From Croceibacterium_A sp035555595 (GTDB lineage: Bacteria > Pseudomonadota > Alphaproteobacteria > Sphingomonadales > Sphingomonadaceae): 64,000 nucleotides of DNA. Within the stretch, counting starts at the first letter, position 1; every line of letters starts with the position of its first letter. The stretch is from the NCBI GenBank assembly GCA_035555595.1, contig DATMGK010000022.1:10664-74663 (forward strand), given 5' to 3'. The notes beneath the pieces are model-generated. The model saw only the letters and a list, made by a program, of their open reading frames with translations, searched no databases and was not told the origin of the DNA. This document shows, piece after piece, positions 8,862 to 16,413 of the stretch. Made by a program: the position numbers and the translations under genes.

Positions 8862-9841
8862 AGCGCGGCATCCTCGTCAGGTTCCGGCACACGGTCGTAG
8901 AGCTGGCGCCAGCGGATCACGCGCTGGGGATCGGCCTGCGCCAGCCGACGCAAGGCAATGCGCGCCTGCGCTCTTCCCCGGCGGGTGCGCGGCCATTCGA
9001 ACGCATCGGGCTCCACGCTGTCCGCCACAGCCCCTTCGACAGAGCGCCGCACAGCGCGATCCTCCGGCAGTGCAAACTGCGCCAGCACGCCATCGAAAAG
9101 CGCGTCCAGTTCCGCATCGAAAGGAACCCGCTGGCCCAGCGCATCGCGCCAGGGCGTGCGCGGGTGCAGGCTCAGCACAGGCTGGAAGCCTTCCGGAATG
9201 GGTGAGTTTGACGCGTGGGTCTTGCCCGAAGCGACCATTTTCGGAAGCAAATGCGTGTGTGGCCCTTCGGGGCTGGTTCCGCCCGGAAGCGGGATCGGGG
9301 CATAGACCTCCACCCGCCCAGCCGGTGAAATGGCCACCCGGTGGGGCTGCGAACGGAAGGTTTCGGCTTGCGCCTTGCCATTGGCGGGATCGAACAGTTG
9401 CGTGCCTTCGATTTCCTTCAGCGCCTCGATATAGGCCGCATCGCGGGTGCGGGCGCAGAAGCGCACATGGCCGCGCCCGGCGCCCAGATCGAACAAGTCG
9501 GCGTCACGATCTTCCTCGCGCAGCGCCTCTGTATCCTTGCCCAGCCATCGAATGCCGGTGTGCTCCATCTCGGCCGGCACGGGCAGGCAGAAGGCGACCG
9601 ACTGCCCCCATGTCTCCCCGTCGCTGGACAAGGTATCGAATGCGACCGCGCGCAGGGCTTCATTCGGAAGCACGCGGATTCCGGCGCGGGGCGTAACGAT
9701 CGAAACAGCCTCTCCGTCGCGCGTGATGCGGGCATCCTCATCCTCGTCCCGCATGAATTCGGCTATCGCGCCGAAGGTGCCGATGCTCCAGCCATGGCGT
9801 GCGTCGGACAGCATCTCTTCGATCAACGTTGCGGCGCTCAT
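8852..9841 (-). CDS. Conserved hypothetical protein linked to siderophore/metal genes
   Basis: A 329 aa soluble protein with no signal peptide. It has an acidic N-terminus with the phrase DLFDLGAGRGHVRFCARTRD and a central HTHLLPK segment containing two His residues. From memory it resembles the DUF6925-type family, but I could not check this. It is the last gene of a three-gene minus-strand operon, 25 bp after the FhuF-like reductase gene, and converges on the ABC importer operon with overlapping ends. A role in handling imported metal chelates is inferred from context only. Confidence 0.75.
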   Translation of the reverse strand: MSAATLIEEMLSDARHGWSIGTFGAIAEFMRDEDEDARITRDGEAVSIVTPRAGIRVLPNEALRAVAFDTLSSDGETWGQSVAFCLPVPAEMEHTGIRWLGKDTEALREEDRDADLFDLGAGRGHVRFCARTRDAAYIEALKEIEGTQLFDPANGKAQAETFRSQPHRVAISPAGRVEVYAPIPLPGGTSPEGPHTHLLPKMVASGKTHASNSPIPEGFQPVLSLHPRTPWRDALGQRVPFDAELDALFDGVLAQFALPEDRAVRRSVEGAVADSVEPDAFEWPRTRRGRAQARIALRRLAQADPQRVIRWRQLYDRVPEPDEDAALQA

Positions 9842-9866
9842 TGTTCGGACCTCCGGTTCATCGTCG

Positions 9867-10646
9867 TCATGTGAATTCGCGATTGCGGGCGAGCCGTTCC
9901 TCGCGCGGGATGATCGGGCAGCTGACGCAGAAATGCTTGGCTGGCCCCTTGTAATAGAGGCAGCAGGCCGCGCGTTTCTGGCATACCCGGCTCAGCGATC
10001 CGGCGGAGACGACGTAAGACTCCGGCGCGGCGCGCTCTATCACCGGATCAAGCGCGAATATCCGCCTCGCTTCCTCCATCGCTGTGTCGCGGCGGCCCAG
10101 CCGCTCTCCGATCACGGCGAATTGCGCCGCCCACGATGAAACGGCCATCGACCACAAGGCATGGCGCGAAAAGCGTGACCATTGATGCTGGCTTTCCACC
10201 AGCGGCCCGGTGAAGGCGCGCAGGCTGTCCAGCAGCAGCCGGTATCCTTGTGCCTCGCTCTCCGGCTGTTCGATGCGGGCTTCTTGCACCCATACCGCTT
10301 CCATCAGCGTGGATTGGGAGAACTTCACCGCGAACCGGTCGGCGTGCAGTATCACACCCCGTTCCAGCCAGGCGGCGATCTGCCATCCCGCCGCCCAGCC
10401 ATAGCGTAGCAGCAGCGATGCGGCGGATGCGCGGCGATTGCAGGCGAACCCTCCGGCGATGAAACGTGCGTGCAGGTCCGCGCTCGGCCCCGCTTCCGGG
10501 TTGCACAGATCGTCTCCGCTGATCCAGCCTTCGCGGTCCTCCGGATCAATTTCCAGCCGCAACATACCTGTCAGCGCAGCGGCCGAACCGCGCAGTTCCG
10601 CCAGTGTGGGCGGGGTTGCGCGGTCCAGCAGCGGGGCGGAAGCCAT
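9867..10646 (-). CDS. FhuF-like siderophore-iron reductase
   Basis: A 259 aa cytoplasmic protein. The C-terminus carries the FhuF-type [2Fe-2S] motif C-C-x10-C-x2-C: the pair of Cys in AACCLYY and the pair in HFCVSC are exactly ten residues apart. Proteins of this type reduce the metal in imported siderophores so it can be released. The upstream region has a Trp/Ala-rich helical body typical of FhuF relatives. The ATG start overlaps the stop of the preceding gene (TGATG), showing translational coupling. It probably works downstream of the convergent ABC importer. Confidence 0.87.
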   Translation of the reverse strand: MASAPLLDRATPPTLAELRGSAAALTGMLRLEIDPEDREGWISGDDLCNPEAGPSADLHARFIAGGFACNRRASAASLLLRYGWAAGWQIAAWLERGVILHADRFAVKFSQSTLMEAVWVQEARIEQPESEAQGYRLLLDSLRAFTGPLVESQHQWSRFSRHALWSMAVSSWAAQFAVIGERLGRRDTAMEEARRIFALDPVIERAAPESYVVSAGSLSRVCQKRAACCLYYKGPAKHFCVSCPIIPREERLARNREFT

Positions 10647-11227
10647 CAGGCGGCCGCCTCCCAGCCGAAACCGCGGCTGGTTTCGTCGAATGAATCAGGC
10701 TCCAGCGCCAGATAGCGCCCGGCGATGTCCCGCCACATGGAAAGCCTGCTCCAGTCCGGTGTGCTGGCAAGCTGGTCAGGCCCGGAAAGGAAGGGGTTGT
10801 CGAAATAGATCGACATCACCGGCTGGCCCGAACCGCTGCGTAGTTCGAAGCCCCAGCTGTTGGGGGCGCCGTGCTGGTCCAGAGAGCGGAACAGGCTTGC
10901 CGAACCGGGCATACGCCGCCGTCCCTCCGGCGTATCGGGCCATGCGCCGGGGCCGATGCACATGTGAAAATGCGGTCCGCCGAAGCCGATCGTCAGATAA
11001 CCGCCCGAAACCTCGATACGGTCGGGCGGGGCGGGGCAGGTCCATTCATAGGCGATGCCGTCCAGAATGGGGCCGAAGGTTATCCTGTCCCAATACCGTT
11101 CGAACAGATCGGCAATGAAGCGGTGGAGAAAATCGGTATCCGCCGACAGGGGCCAGCGCTGCGTCCGCACGCGCCCTTCGCCGTCCTTTTCCTCAACCAT
11201 AGTCAGCGACGTGGTCGCAGTTGTCAT
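10646..11227 (-). CDS. Conserved protein of unknown function (first gene of the FhuF operon)
   Basis: A 193 aa soluble protein. Conserved-looking blocks are GGPHFHMCIGPG, TPEGRRRMPGSASLFRSLD and SIYFDNPFLSG; the HFHMC phrase could bind metal. It recalls the DUF7676-type family from memory. The frame is open to a GTG at 11344, but I chose ATG 11227 because AGGAGAGG stands 3-10 bases before it. That leaves a roughly 130-nt leader after operator B. Its stop overlaps the reductase start. Confidence 0.75.
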   Translation of the reverse strand: MTTATTSLTMVEEKDGEGRVRTQRWPLSADTDFLHRFIADLFERYWDRITFGPILDGIAYEWTCPAPPDRIEVSGGYLTIGFGGPHFHMCIGPGAWPDTPEGRRRMPGSASLFRSLDQHGAPNSWGFELRSGSGQPVMSIYFDNPFLSGPDQLASTPDWSRLSMWRDIAGRYLALEPDSFDETSRGFGWEAAA

Positions 11228-11357
11228 CACCTCTCCTGCGGTCCTGTTTTCAAGACCTGCTGTCCGTTCGCGATAGCCGAAGAGGAAGTGCCCTTTCGGC
11301 AGTCGTCGATGTTCAGCTCCCCAGTCACTCAGTCGCTCGTTCACCGGGCTGTGTGGA

Positions 11358-11397
11358 AGTAAATTACCGTAATGAGTGGGGTTACACAGGCGTTACA
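11358..11397 (-). promoter_or_regulatory. Operator B in front of the FhuF-like operon
   Basis: Read on the minus strand it is TGTAACGCC-T-GTGTAACC, five variable bases, then CATTAC-G-GTAATTTACT. This matches operator A at 33 of 33 fixed positions apart from one inserted T and the central base. It lies about 130 bp upstream of the minus-strand operon start at 11227. The order and orientation relative to the gene are the same as for operator A, which argues for one shared regulator. Confidence 0.7.
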
Positions 11398-11621
11398 CCG
11401 CGTTTTGCGACAGACGCCGCTCCGTTACTCGCGCAAAAACGCGGCCGGCCTGTTTGGGCCGAGCAGCGATGCGGGGGGATTCGGGAAAAAGACGCGCCGG
11501 ACATAGCTCAAGACCTTTGTGGTCCGGCAACGTCCGCGCGCGCCAAGTAGAAGGGAGTCACGAAGAGGAGTTGGAATCTTCGCGACAGCGCTTCTCTGCG
11601 CCAAGCGAGAGACGCGACGTA

Positions 11622-11663
11622 AGTTAATTACAGTAACGATTGCACTGTTGCGAAAGTTACACC
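11622..11663 (-). promoter_or_regulatory. Possible third, weaker copy of the shared operator (C)
   Basis: On the minus strand it has GGTGTAAC, a 17-base gap, then CGTTAC-T-GTAATTAACT. The palindromic part differs from operators A and B at a few positions and the spacing to the TGTAAC half is longer. It sits about 225 bp further upstream of operator B, in a gene-free stretch (11228-11774). I see no other feature in that stretch apart from these sites. Confidence 0.4.
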
Positions 11664-11774
11664 GGATAGACGCCAAAAATGCGCGGCCGTTGCCAACGCG
11701 ATCCAGAGCATTGCAGCTACGCTGGCGGCTTCCCACGAGCAGGAGCGCGGAAAGCCGCCATTCGCAGTCTGATC

Positions 11775-12317
11775 CTAGTATCCGAAAATGCTTATCCCGC
11801 GTGACTGGCGTTCGGTAGAACCGCGCAAGATGCCCTCGCTCGGAATCTCAGGCTTGAACTTCTGGTGGCAGTTCATGCAGTTCTGGATCAACCGGTCGCC
11901 CACTGCACGCCATGCGTCCACGTCGGTCGATTTCGCTTCCGCCAGTTTCAGCGCATCGGCACCGATCTGAGTCATATCTCCGGAAAGCTCGATCCATTCG
12001 GGGTTCTGCACCCATTCGCGGTCGAACTGGCCGGTGCCCGGAAGGGTGATGACCGTGCCGCCCAGCATGATTTCGTAGGCGGAGTTGCTAACCTGATGCC
12101 AGTCGTTGTCATTGCGCGGCATATCCCCGTTGCCGATCGCGAACAGAAAGTCGGCCGAATGGTCGATCATCCCGACCATCGCCGCGTTGATGCTGACGGG
12201 CAGGGTGATCTCGCCCGCCTGGGCGGTTGGTGCGTCGCTGGTGGGTGTATCCACCCGATTGCAGGCGGATAGCCCGGCGATCAGCGGCAGCGCGGCGAGA
12301 AGGGTGACAAGTCTCAT
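11775..12317 (-). CDS. Lipoprotein cytochrome c (class II / c556-like)
   Basis: A 180 aa exported protein. The N-terminus has a lipoprotein signal with lipobox L-S-A-C (Cys at about residue 19). One haem-binding motif, C-M-N-C-H, lies in the C-terminal part (IQNCMNCHQKFKPE), as in four-helix class II cytochromes. The sixth ligand is not obvious. Start ATG 12317 is preceded by GAGAGGAAGAG. The gene stands alone between the operator region and tRNA-Val. Its role as an electron carrier or domain for an unseen oxidase is inferred. Confidence 0.8.
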   Translation of the reverse strand: MRLVTLLAALPLIAGLSACNRVDTPTSDAPTAQAGEITLPVSINAAMVGMIDHSADFLFAIGNGDMPRNDNDWHQVSNSAYEIMLGGTVITLPGTGQFDREWVQNPEWIELSGDMTQIGADALKLAEAKSTDVDAWRAVGDRLIQNCMNCHQKFKPEIPSEGILRGSTERQSRGISIFGY

Positions 12318-12439
12318 GGGGGCTCTTCCTCTCAGTTTCCCGAACGCTGCGGCAGGATTGCCGCAGCTCTCACCGTGGGACTGCGGGCGCACCTGTGCAT
12401 TGATTGGCATCAAGATGCGTGATGAAGGATGGCTCGCCG

Positions 12440-12467
12440 TTGACCCCGCTTGAAAACCCGCTAAGCC
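12440..12467 (+). promoter_or_regulatory. Possible tRNA-Val promoter
   Basis: TTGACC at 12440-12445 and TAAGCC at 12462-12467 are 16 bases apart, followed by a GC-rich discriminator and the tRNA about 28 bases later. The -10 element is poor, so this is only a candidate. Confidence 0.3.
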
Positions 12468-12495
12468 CCGCGCTTCCGGCACCTGTGTGTGCCCC

Positions 12496-12571
12496 GGGCG
12501 GTTAGCTCAGTTGGTAGAGCATCTCGTTTACACCGAGAGGGTCGGGGGTTCGAGCCCCTCACCGCCCACCA
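12496..12571 (+). tRNA. tRNA-Val (anticodon UAC)
   Basis: A complete 76-nt cloverleaf including an encoded CCA. The acceptor stem GGGCGGT pairs with ACCGCCC, the D arm is GCTC/GAGC, the anticodon stem TCTCG/CGAGA encloses TTTACAC with anticodon TAC, and the T arm is GGGGG-TTCGAGC-CCCTC. The 3' part serves as the attachment site for two tandem islands. The insertion regenerates the tRNA end, so the gene stays intact. Confidence 0.97.
12526..12571. repeat. Attachment site copy 1 (3' end of tRNA-Val)
   Basis: The 46 bases from the anticodon loop to CCA are repeated exactly at 18192-18237 and, for 45 bases, at 35971-36015. This is the left boundary of island 1. Tyrosine integrases commonly use the 3' half of tRNA genes in this way. 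Confidence 0.93.
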
Positions 12572-12612
12572 AGGTTTTCTGCGGTTTTTGCCTTGGCTCA
12601 GATGACTTGCGG

Positions 12613-12633
12613 GATGTACCATTGTACATCGAA
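12613..12633. repeat. Candidate left arm-type integrase site, island 1
   Basis: GATGTAC-CATT-GTACATC is a 7-4-7 inverted repeat followed by GAA. Nearly the same motif, ATGTAC-GC-ATGTACATCGAA, lies at 18081-18100 near the other end of island 1. Matching short motifs inside both ends of an integrated element are what arm-binding sites of tyrosine integrases look like. Confidence 0.5.
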
Positions 12634-12678
12634 TGGCATGATAGCGCTTTATCAACGCTCGCAGGCTAACGGCCAGCG

Positions 12679-13026
12679 ATGCTTCTGATTGCCGCTGCAC
12701 TTGCCATCTGCCCGCCAGGTCCACGCGATAACTGCGTGGTCGATGGTGACACGTTCTGGATCAACGGCGAGAAAGTCCGCATCGAGACGATCGATGCGCC
12801 AGAGATCAACGGCCAATGCCCCTACGAGCGCCAGCTTGCCGCACAGGCTCGTGACAGGCTGGCTGTGCTGCTGGGCGCAGGCTTTCAGATGCAGCGCAAT
12901 GGAGCCGACCGCTACGGCAGAACTCTTGCCCGCATTACTGTGCAGGGCAGGGATGCGGGCGCCATCCTGATCAGCGAAGGTTTAGCCCGGCCATGGGAGG
13001 GCAGGCGGCGGCCTTGGTGCGGATGA
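12679..13026 (+). CDS. Staphylococcal-nuclease-like (thermonuclease) protein
   Basis: A 115 aa protein with a short hydrophobic N-terminus that may act as a secretion signal. SNase-family features are VVDGDTFWINGEKVRIETIDAPE, ADRYGRTLARI and a C-terminal GLARPWEG with a terminal WC. The Asp of DGDT, the Arg of KVRIE and the Glu of DAPE match the catalytic core. It would cut DNA or RNA in a calcium-dependent way. It is the first gene in island 1. Such nucleases are common phage and plasmid cargo. Confidence 0.85.
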   Translation: MLLIAAALAICPPGPRDNCVVDGDTFWINGEKVRIETIDAPEINGQCPYERQLAAQARDRLAVLLGAGFQMQRNGADRYGRTLARITVQGRDAGAILISEGLARPWEGRRRPWCG

Positions 13027-13089
13027 GGTAGAACGAAAAAAGAACAAAGAACTTGCGCCGAATCGCGCGGCGGGTGTTTCGTCACCTGC

Positions 13090-13428
13090 ATGCAACTGGA
13101 TCGCGACAAGCTCATGTGGCTGGCGCTCGGCGCGCTGGATGAACTGGTCCAACAGGCTCATGAGGCCCCGATAGAGCCATCCCTGTCGGTGCGTGCGCTA
13201 CTGGCCGCCGCCTTTGCGTGCAGCGATGGAAACCGTGAGCCTTACGATGGCTTCTGGCGGGAAATGCAGAAGACCCATCCGCATGCCTCCACAGAGCATG
13301 CGGGCTACATCAGATGCTCGATGATGCGCACGCAAATGCACTGCATCGTTCGATCGCTTGGCCTGCCGGATACGGTCGCTACCCAGATGAAGATGGCGCA
13401 CATGTGGCGGAAGACGCCTGGAGACTAG
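13090..13428 (+). CDS. Hypothetical protein of island 1
   Basis: A 112 aa soluble protein with several Met, Cys and His residues and no recognised domain. Its start at 13090 (MQLDRDKLMWLALG) lies 63 bp after the nuclease gene. A purine-rich stretch, GAACAAAGAAC, lies further upstream. I cannot assign a role. It could be a phage-borne regulator or moron protein. Confidence 0.55.
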   Translation: MQLDRDKLMWLALGALDELVQQAHEAPIEPSLSVRALLAAAFACSDGNREPYDGFWREMQKTHPHASTEHAGYIRCSMMRTQMHCIVRSLGLPDTVATQMKMAHMWRKTPGD

Positions 13429-13439
13429 CTGGGCAAAGA

Positions 13440-13724
13440 CTAATGCGCGTCGCTCCATGCCCCGATCCCGGCCACCTTGGCGGCACAGTCTCCCCAAGCG
13501 CTACGCAAAGCGAGGATATAGGCCAGCGTCAGTCGGTCGCGTTCGGCTTGCTGGTCTCTGCCGGGGAGAGCAGGAGCAACAGGTTCGTCGGCGCATACGG
13601 TAAGGTGCGCCGGTGGTTTCACTAACACGACCCGTTCCGGCTGTCCGCAAGCGGATAATGTAAGAACTGCTGCATAAAGGGCAGCGATGCGCGCCATGTT
13701 AAAGGCTGGCTGATATATGGTCAT
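13440..13724 (-). CDS. Rz1-like outer-membrane lipoprotein (o-spanin)
   Basis: A 94 aa protein with lipobox L-S-A-C near residue 26, a Pro-rich stretch after it, and a short C-terminal helix. This fits the outer-membrane spanin subunit. Together with the preceding i-spanin it would fuse inner and outer membranes in the last step of lysis. ATG 13724 overlaps the stop of the i-spanin gene (ATGA) and has GGGAG upstream, which decides for this start over ATG 13697. It is the last gene of the lysis cassette. Confidence 0.7.
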   Translation of the reverse strand: MTIYQPAFNMARIAALYAAVLTLSACGQPERVVLVKPPAHLTVCADEPVAPALPGRDQQAERDRLTLAYILALRSAWGDCAAKVAGIGAWSDAH

Positions 13725-14077
13725 CTTGGCTCCCGCAACGTGTCGAGCCCAGCCTTGAGCGGATCGTCCGAACCGGCAGCCGCCTCCACTGCGCGCTTGT
13801 TTCCCGTCTCAATATCGCCAGCTACGCCCGCAGCCGCCCGGTGAGCGCGTTCGTCGGCCTCTCGGGCCTTGGATAGCGCCTCAGTGCTGGACGCGGCCCT
13901 ATCGGCCTTCACAGCGGAGTTTTCGCGGGCATTCAGCCACAACTTGAAGCCGATCGCGGCCGCCACAAGCATGAGGACGGCAAGCGCGAGAAGCCCCAGC
14001 TTCACCAGCCTGCGGGCATAGGTGACCGTCATGGCCGGGTTCCGGGCAAGGATGAGCTTGGCGAGGAAGGCGATCAT
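13721..14077 (-). CDS. Rz-like inner-membrane protein (i-spanin)
   Basis: A 118 aa protein with one membrane segment (about residues 28-50, LLALAVLMLVAAAIGF) and a long charged, Ala-rich helical periplasmic region. That is the usual layout of i-spanins. It starts at ATG 14077, overlapping the holin stop, and overlaps the o-spanin start by 4 nt. In lambda the Rz1 gene lies inside Rz; here the two are in sequence and only overlap by ATGA. Confidence 0.7.
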   Translation of the reverse strand: MIAFLAKLILARNPAMTVTYARRLVKLGLLALAVLMLVAAAIGFKLWLNARENSAVKADRAASSTEALSKAREADERAHRAAAGVAGDIETGNKRAVEAAAGSDDPLKAGLDTLREPR

Positions 14078-14313
14078 TCCCGGCGCTCCGACTGCTTCGC
14101 CAGCCGCGCGCCGGTGGCCAGACCGAACACCAGCAGGCCGATGCCCACGCTCGCCAGCGTCCTCAGCGGGCCATCGGGCAGCAGCTCCAGCAGCCGTTCG
14201 GCCTCAGATGGCGAGGCGGCCAGATAGGCTGCGATCACACCGGCCAGCGCAGCCAGCCGCACACTCCACAGCCGCCACCACTGGCGCGCTTCGTCGATCA
14301 GCAGGTTCTTCAT
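14074..14313 (-). CDS. Phage holin-like membrane protein
   Basis: A 79 aa protein with two hydrophobic segments (about residues 19-34 and 52-72) and a charged C-terminus (ARLAKQSERRE). The phrase WWRLWSVRLAALAG at the N-terminus is typical of the DUF7940-like holin group (recollection). It would form membrane pores that release the endolysin. The start overlaps the endolysin stop by ATGA. Gene order endolysin-holin-Rz-Rz1 supports the call. Confidence 0.75.
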   Translation of the reverse strand: MKNLLIDEARQWWRLWSVRLAALAGVIAAYLAASPSEAERLLELLPDGPLRTLASVGIGLLVFGLATGARLAKQSERRE

Positions 14314-15050
14314 CGGACAAGCTCCTTGATCCGCGCCAGCCGCGCGCGGCGGTCAGCTATTCCGTTCAGTCCACCATTGATCCGGCGGGTTATGGTCTCG
14401 ATGTCGTCAGCATCGGCCAGAGCGTTCAGCTTGCGGTCGCGCCAGTATTCCAGCGCCAGATGCAGGCCGATGCTCGGCACAGCCGCGATCTCGGGATGCC
14501 GCTCGATGTCGATGCCGATCTGGCGGCCAAACGCGCGATAGTTCGCCCGGCCGGTGATCTGGATTGGACCCCGGCCTTTGAAGAGCCGCCCGTCGCCGGG
14601 CGATGTATTGCCCAGATCGGATCGTCCTTCGTAGGCGGCCCCGCTGGCGATCTCTTCCATATACCGGAATCCGCCGCTCTCATGACCCAGTTGCGCCATC
14701 AGGTGCGCCAGGCGCTGCGCTGTGGTGGTTACTTCGTAGGCTGGAAAATGCACCACCGCCGCCAGCGCCAGTTCCTCAGCTCGGTCGATCGACGCGCCCA
14801 GCTTCACAAACAGGGCGGTCCACGTCACGCGCCCCGCGATACCATCCGCTTCGCAGCGCGCCCGTTCCTCCGACAAGGCGTCTTCCAGCTGGTCCACCCG
14901 GACGCCCAGGGTCTTCACCAGCTCCAGCGCCACGCCGTCGCTCTGCGCCCGCCGCTCGCGTTTGTGATCCAGCCATGTCTTGACCAGCCCACCAAGCCCG
15001 GCCGATCCCAGCAGGCCCAGTGCTGCACCGATCCATGCCACTGCGCTCAA
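14310..15050 (-). CDS. Membrane-anchored GH19 endolysin
   Basis: A 246 aa protein. Residues about 1-20 form a hydrophobic segment that may be a signal-arrest-release or anchor helix. Residues about 30-60 are charged and helical. The C-terminal 150 residues are a GH19 (chitinase-like) lysozyme domain, with the catalytic-region phrase LMAQLGHESGGFRYMEE and the family motif KGRGPIQITGRANY. It cleaves peptidoglycan. The start is TTG 15050, which overlaps the stop of the 41-codon gene before it (TTGA). Confidence 0.87.
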   Translation of the reverse strand: MSAVAWIGAALGLLGSAGLGGLVKTWLDHKRERRAQSDGVALELVKTLGVRVDQLEDALSEERARCEADGIAGRVTWTALFVKLGASIDRAEELALAAVVHFPAYEVTTTAQRLAHLMAQLGHESGGFRYMEEIASGAAYEGRSDLGNTSPGDGRLFKGRGPIQITGRANYRAFGRQIGIDIERHPEIAAVPSIGLHLALEYWRDRKLNALADADDIETITRRINGGLNGIADRRARLARIKELVR

Positions 15051-15172
15051 CGTTCGCCCCCTTCATCACGGGACATCACCCACGCGGCGAGGCACAACCC
15101 GACGATCACCAGCGCGGACATCACCAAAACGAAGGCGAGAAAAATCGCCTCGCCTGACGGCAAGTTGCTCAT
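15047..15172 (-). CDS. 41-aa single-pass membrane protein
   Basis: A short gene starting at ATG 15172 with AAAGGA eight bases upstream. The product has one membrane helix (about residues 9-31, FLAFVLVMSALVIVGLCLAA) and a charged tail (SRDEGGER). Its stop overlaps the endolysin start. It lies inside the 3' part of the dcm reading frame but in a different frame. It could be an antiholin, a second holin or a lysis accessory protein; the position at the head of the lysis cassette is the only evidence. Confidence 0.55.
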   Translation of the reverse strand: MSNLPSGEAIFLAFVLVMSALVIVGLCLAAWVMSRDEGGER

Positions 15173-16010
15173 TCGGCAGTCCTTTCAGATGTGAGGTGGC
15201 GCTATTCTTCCGGCGCGGGATCGGGCTCGGGTTGGTGTGCTGGCACGTTGGGTGCTGGTGAGAGCGCGGCGCATTGAGCGCGGCGAGAATGGCGTTGCCG
15301 ATAAGTTCAGGGATTTGGGGGACTACGGCGTTTCCGAGGGCGGCACCTCTGTCCACGACATCGGATATCCCATCAGCAATTCCCGGAATGACGGATCGAT
15401 CTGGCCACTCGGGAGCCCGGCTTCTTGCCGCGTTAAGTTCGCGGCTTGTGATAAGGCGAGCTGCTGGTGCGGTTTCCACTTGACCCGGCCAGGGTGTTCC
15501 CCGTCCACCTTCGTTGGCGTAGGCCACAATCCACACCCGATCTCGGATATGGGTAGCGCCAAGGGCGGAAGCCGGTATGCAGTGCCACTCCGCATCATAC
15601 CCGAGCGAGGCCAAGTCTCCGAGAACGTCGCCCATTCCTCGATCAAGCAGCGCTGCGCTGTTTTCCATGATCGCGAAGGCAGGTCGAAGTTCACCAATGA
15701 GCCGGGCGATTTCTCTCCAAAGGCCAGAGCGCTCTCCGCCCAACCCGGCCTTCTTCCCGGCGGGGCTGATGTCTTGACACGGGAATCCTCCCGTGATGAC
15801 ATCAACGGGGCCAACGTGCTCGCCGGTAAGCTCGCGCACGTCTCGATAACAGGGGACGTTTGGCCAGTGTTTGGCGAGGACGCGGCGGGGGAAGTCTTCG
15901 ATTTCGCAGAAGGCGACGGTTTCGAAACCGCCCGTACGTTCGAGGCCAAGGCTGAATCCTCCTATTCCCGAGAAGAGATCGAGTACGCGAAGCTTTTCAG
16001 GAGCGGCCAC
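15066..16010 (-). CDS. DNA (cytosine-5-)-methyltransferase
   Basis: A 314 aa C5 cytosine methyltransferase. Motif I is VLDLFSGIGGFSLGLE (residues 9-24), motif IV is GGFPCQDISPAGK with the catalytic Cys, motif VI is ENSAALLDRG (ENS instead of the usual ENV), motif VIII is ATHIRDRVWIVA, and motif X is GNAVVPQIPE. No paired restriction enzyme is present, so it probably protects the element or alters regulation. GTG 16010 follows directly on the TAG of the preceding small gene. The last 60 or so residues after motif X are basic, low in family character and overlap the 41-aa gene, which suggests an extended or frameshifted tail. Confidence 0.9.
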   Translation of the reverse strand: MAAPEKLRVLDLFSGIGGFSLGLERTGGFETVAFCEIEDFPRRVLAKHWPNVPCYRDVRELTGEHVGPVDVITGGFPCQDISPAGKKAGLGGERSGLWREIARLIGELRPAFAIMENSAALLDRGMGDVLGDLASLGYDAEWHCIPASALGATHIRDRVWIVAYANEGGRGTPWPGQVETAPAARLITSRELNAARSRAPEWPDRSVIPGIADGISDVVDRGAALGNAVVPQIPELIGNAILAALNAPRSHQHPTCQHTNPSPIPRRKNSATSHLKGLPNEQLAVRRGDFSRLRFGDVRAGDRRVVPRRVGDVP

Positions 16011-16151
16011 CTAACCCCTCCCATTGTCGTTGACGAAGTTGCTGCCGATCAGCCGCCACCGGGGCTGGCGAGGGGCGTTGGCTACCGTGGCGCGCACGTG
16101 GTCACTGGCGCGGGTCTTGAGACGGTATCCGTGAAGGGTGAGGGTGGGCAT
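16011..16151 (-). CDS. 46-aa basic hypothetical protein
   Basis: Starts at ATG 16151, overlapping the stop of the Cro-like gene (TGATG), and stops immediately before the methyltransferase GTG. The product is basic (HGYRLKTRASDHVRATV). Tight coupling on both sides argues that it is translated. No family recognised. Confidence 0.5.
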   Translation of the reverse strand: MPTLTLHGYRLKTRASDHVRATVANAPRQPRWRLIGSNFVNDNGRG

Positions 16152-16402
16152 CAGGCTGCCGCGTCCTGCTGGGCAGGTGCCAGACCGGAGCGCACAAGGA
16201 AGTCCGCCTCCCACGCGCTGAAGGGCACTTGGCCCCCCGTCGCCTCGTGGATCAGCCGGGCGGTTTCAGCGTCAGGAAAGCGCTTTCCGTTCCGATACCG
16301 ATTGACCGCCGCCTGTGAGCGGTTGATCCTCTCTGCCAGAACCTGTTCGGCGTTATCCGCCTGCCCCAGGTATGCCGCCAATGTGCTCTGAAATGTGCTC
16401 AT
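16151..16402 (-). CDS. Cro-like helix-turn-helix regulator
   Basis: An 83 aa protein. A Cro/CI-type HTH is visible: LAERINRSQAAVNRYRNGKRFPD, where AAVNRYRNG is the recognition-helix region. Then come an ETARLIHEATGG helix and the phrase VPFSAWEADF. It is transcribed away from the CI-like gene and begins the rightward, lytic-type operon (cro, 46-aa gene, dcm, lysis). I use ATG 16402 rather than the upstream in-frame ATGs, because those would run through the operator. Confidence 0.75.
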   Translation of the reverse strand: MSTFQSTLAAYLGQADNAEQVLAERINRSQAAVNRYRNGKRFPDAETARLIHEATGGQVPFSAWEADFLVRSGLAPAQQDAAA

Positions 16403-16413
16403 GACAATGCAAT

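Noticed and set aside
12461..12724. Minus-strand frames reading through the tRNA-Val end (also 18043-18282 and 35773-36006)
   Set aside because: The shared peptide comes from translating the tRNA 3' end backwards, a known annotation artefact.
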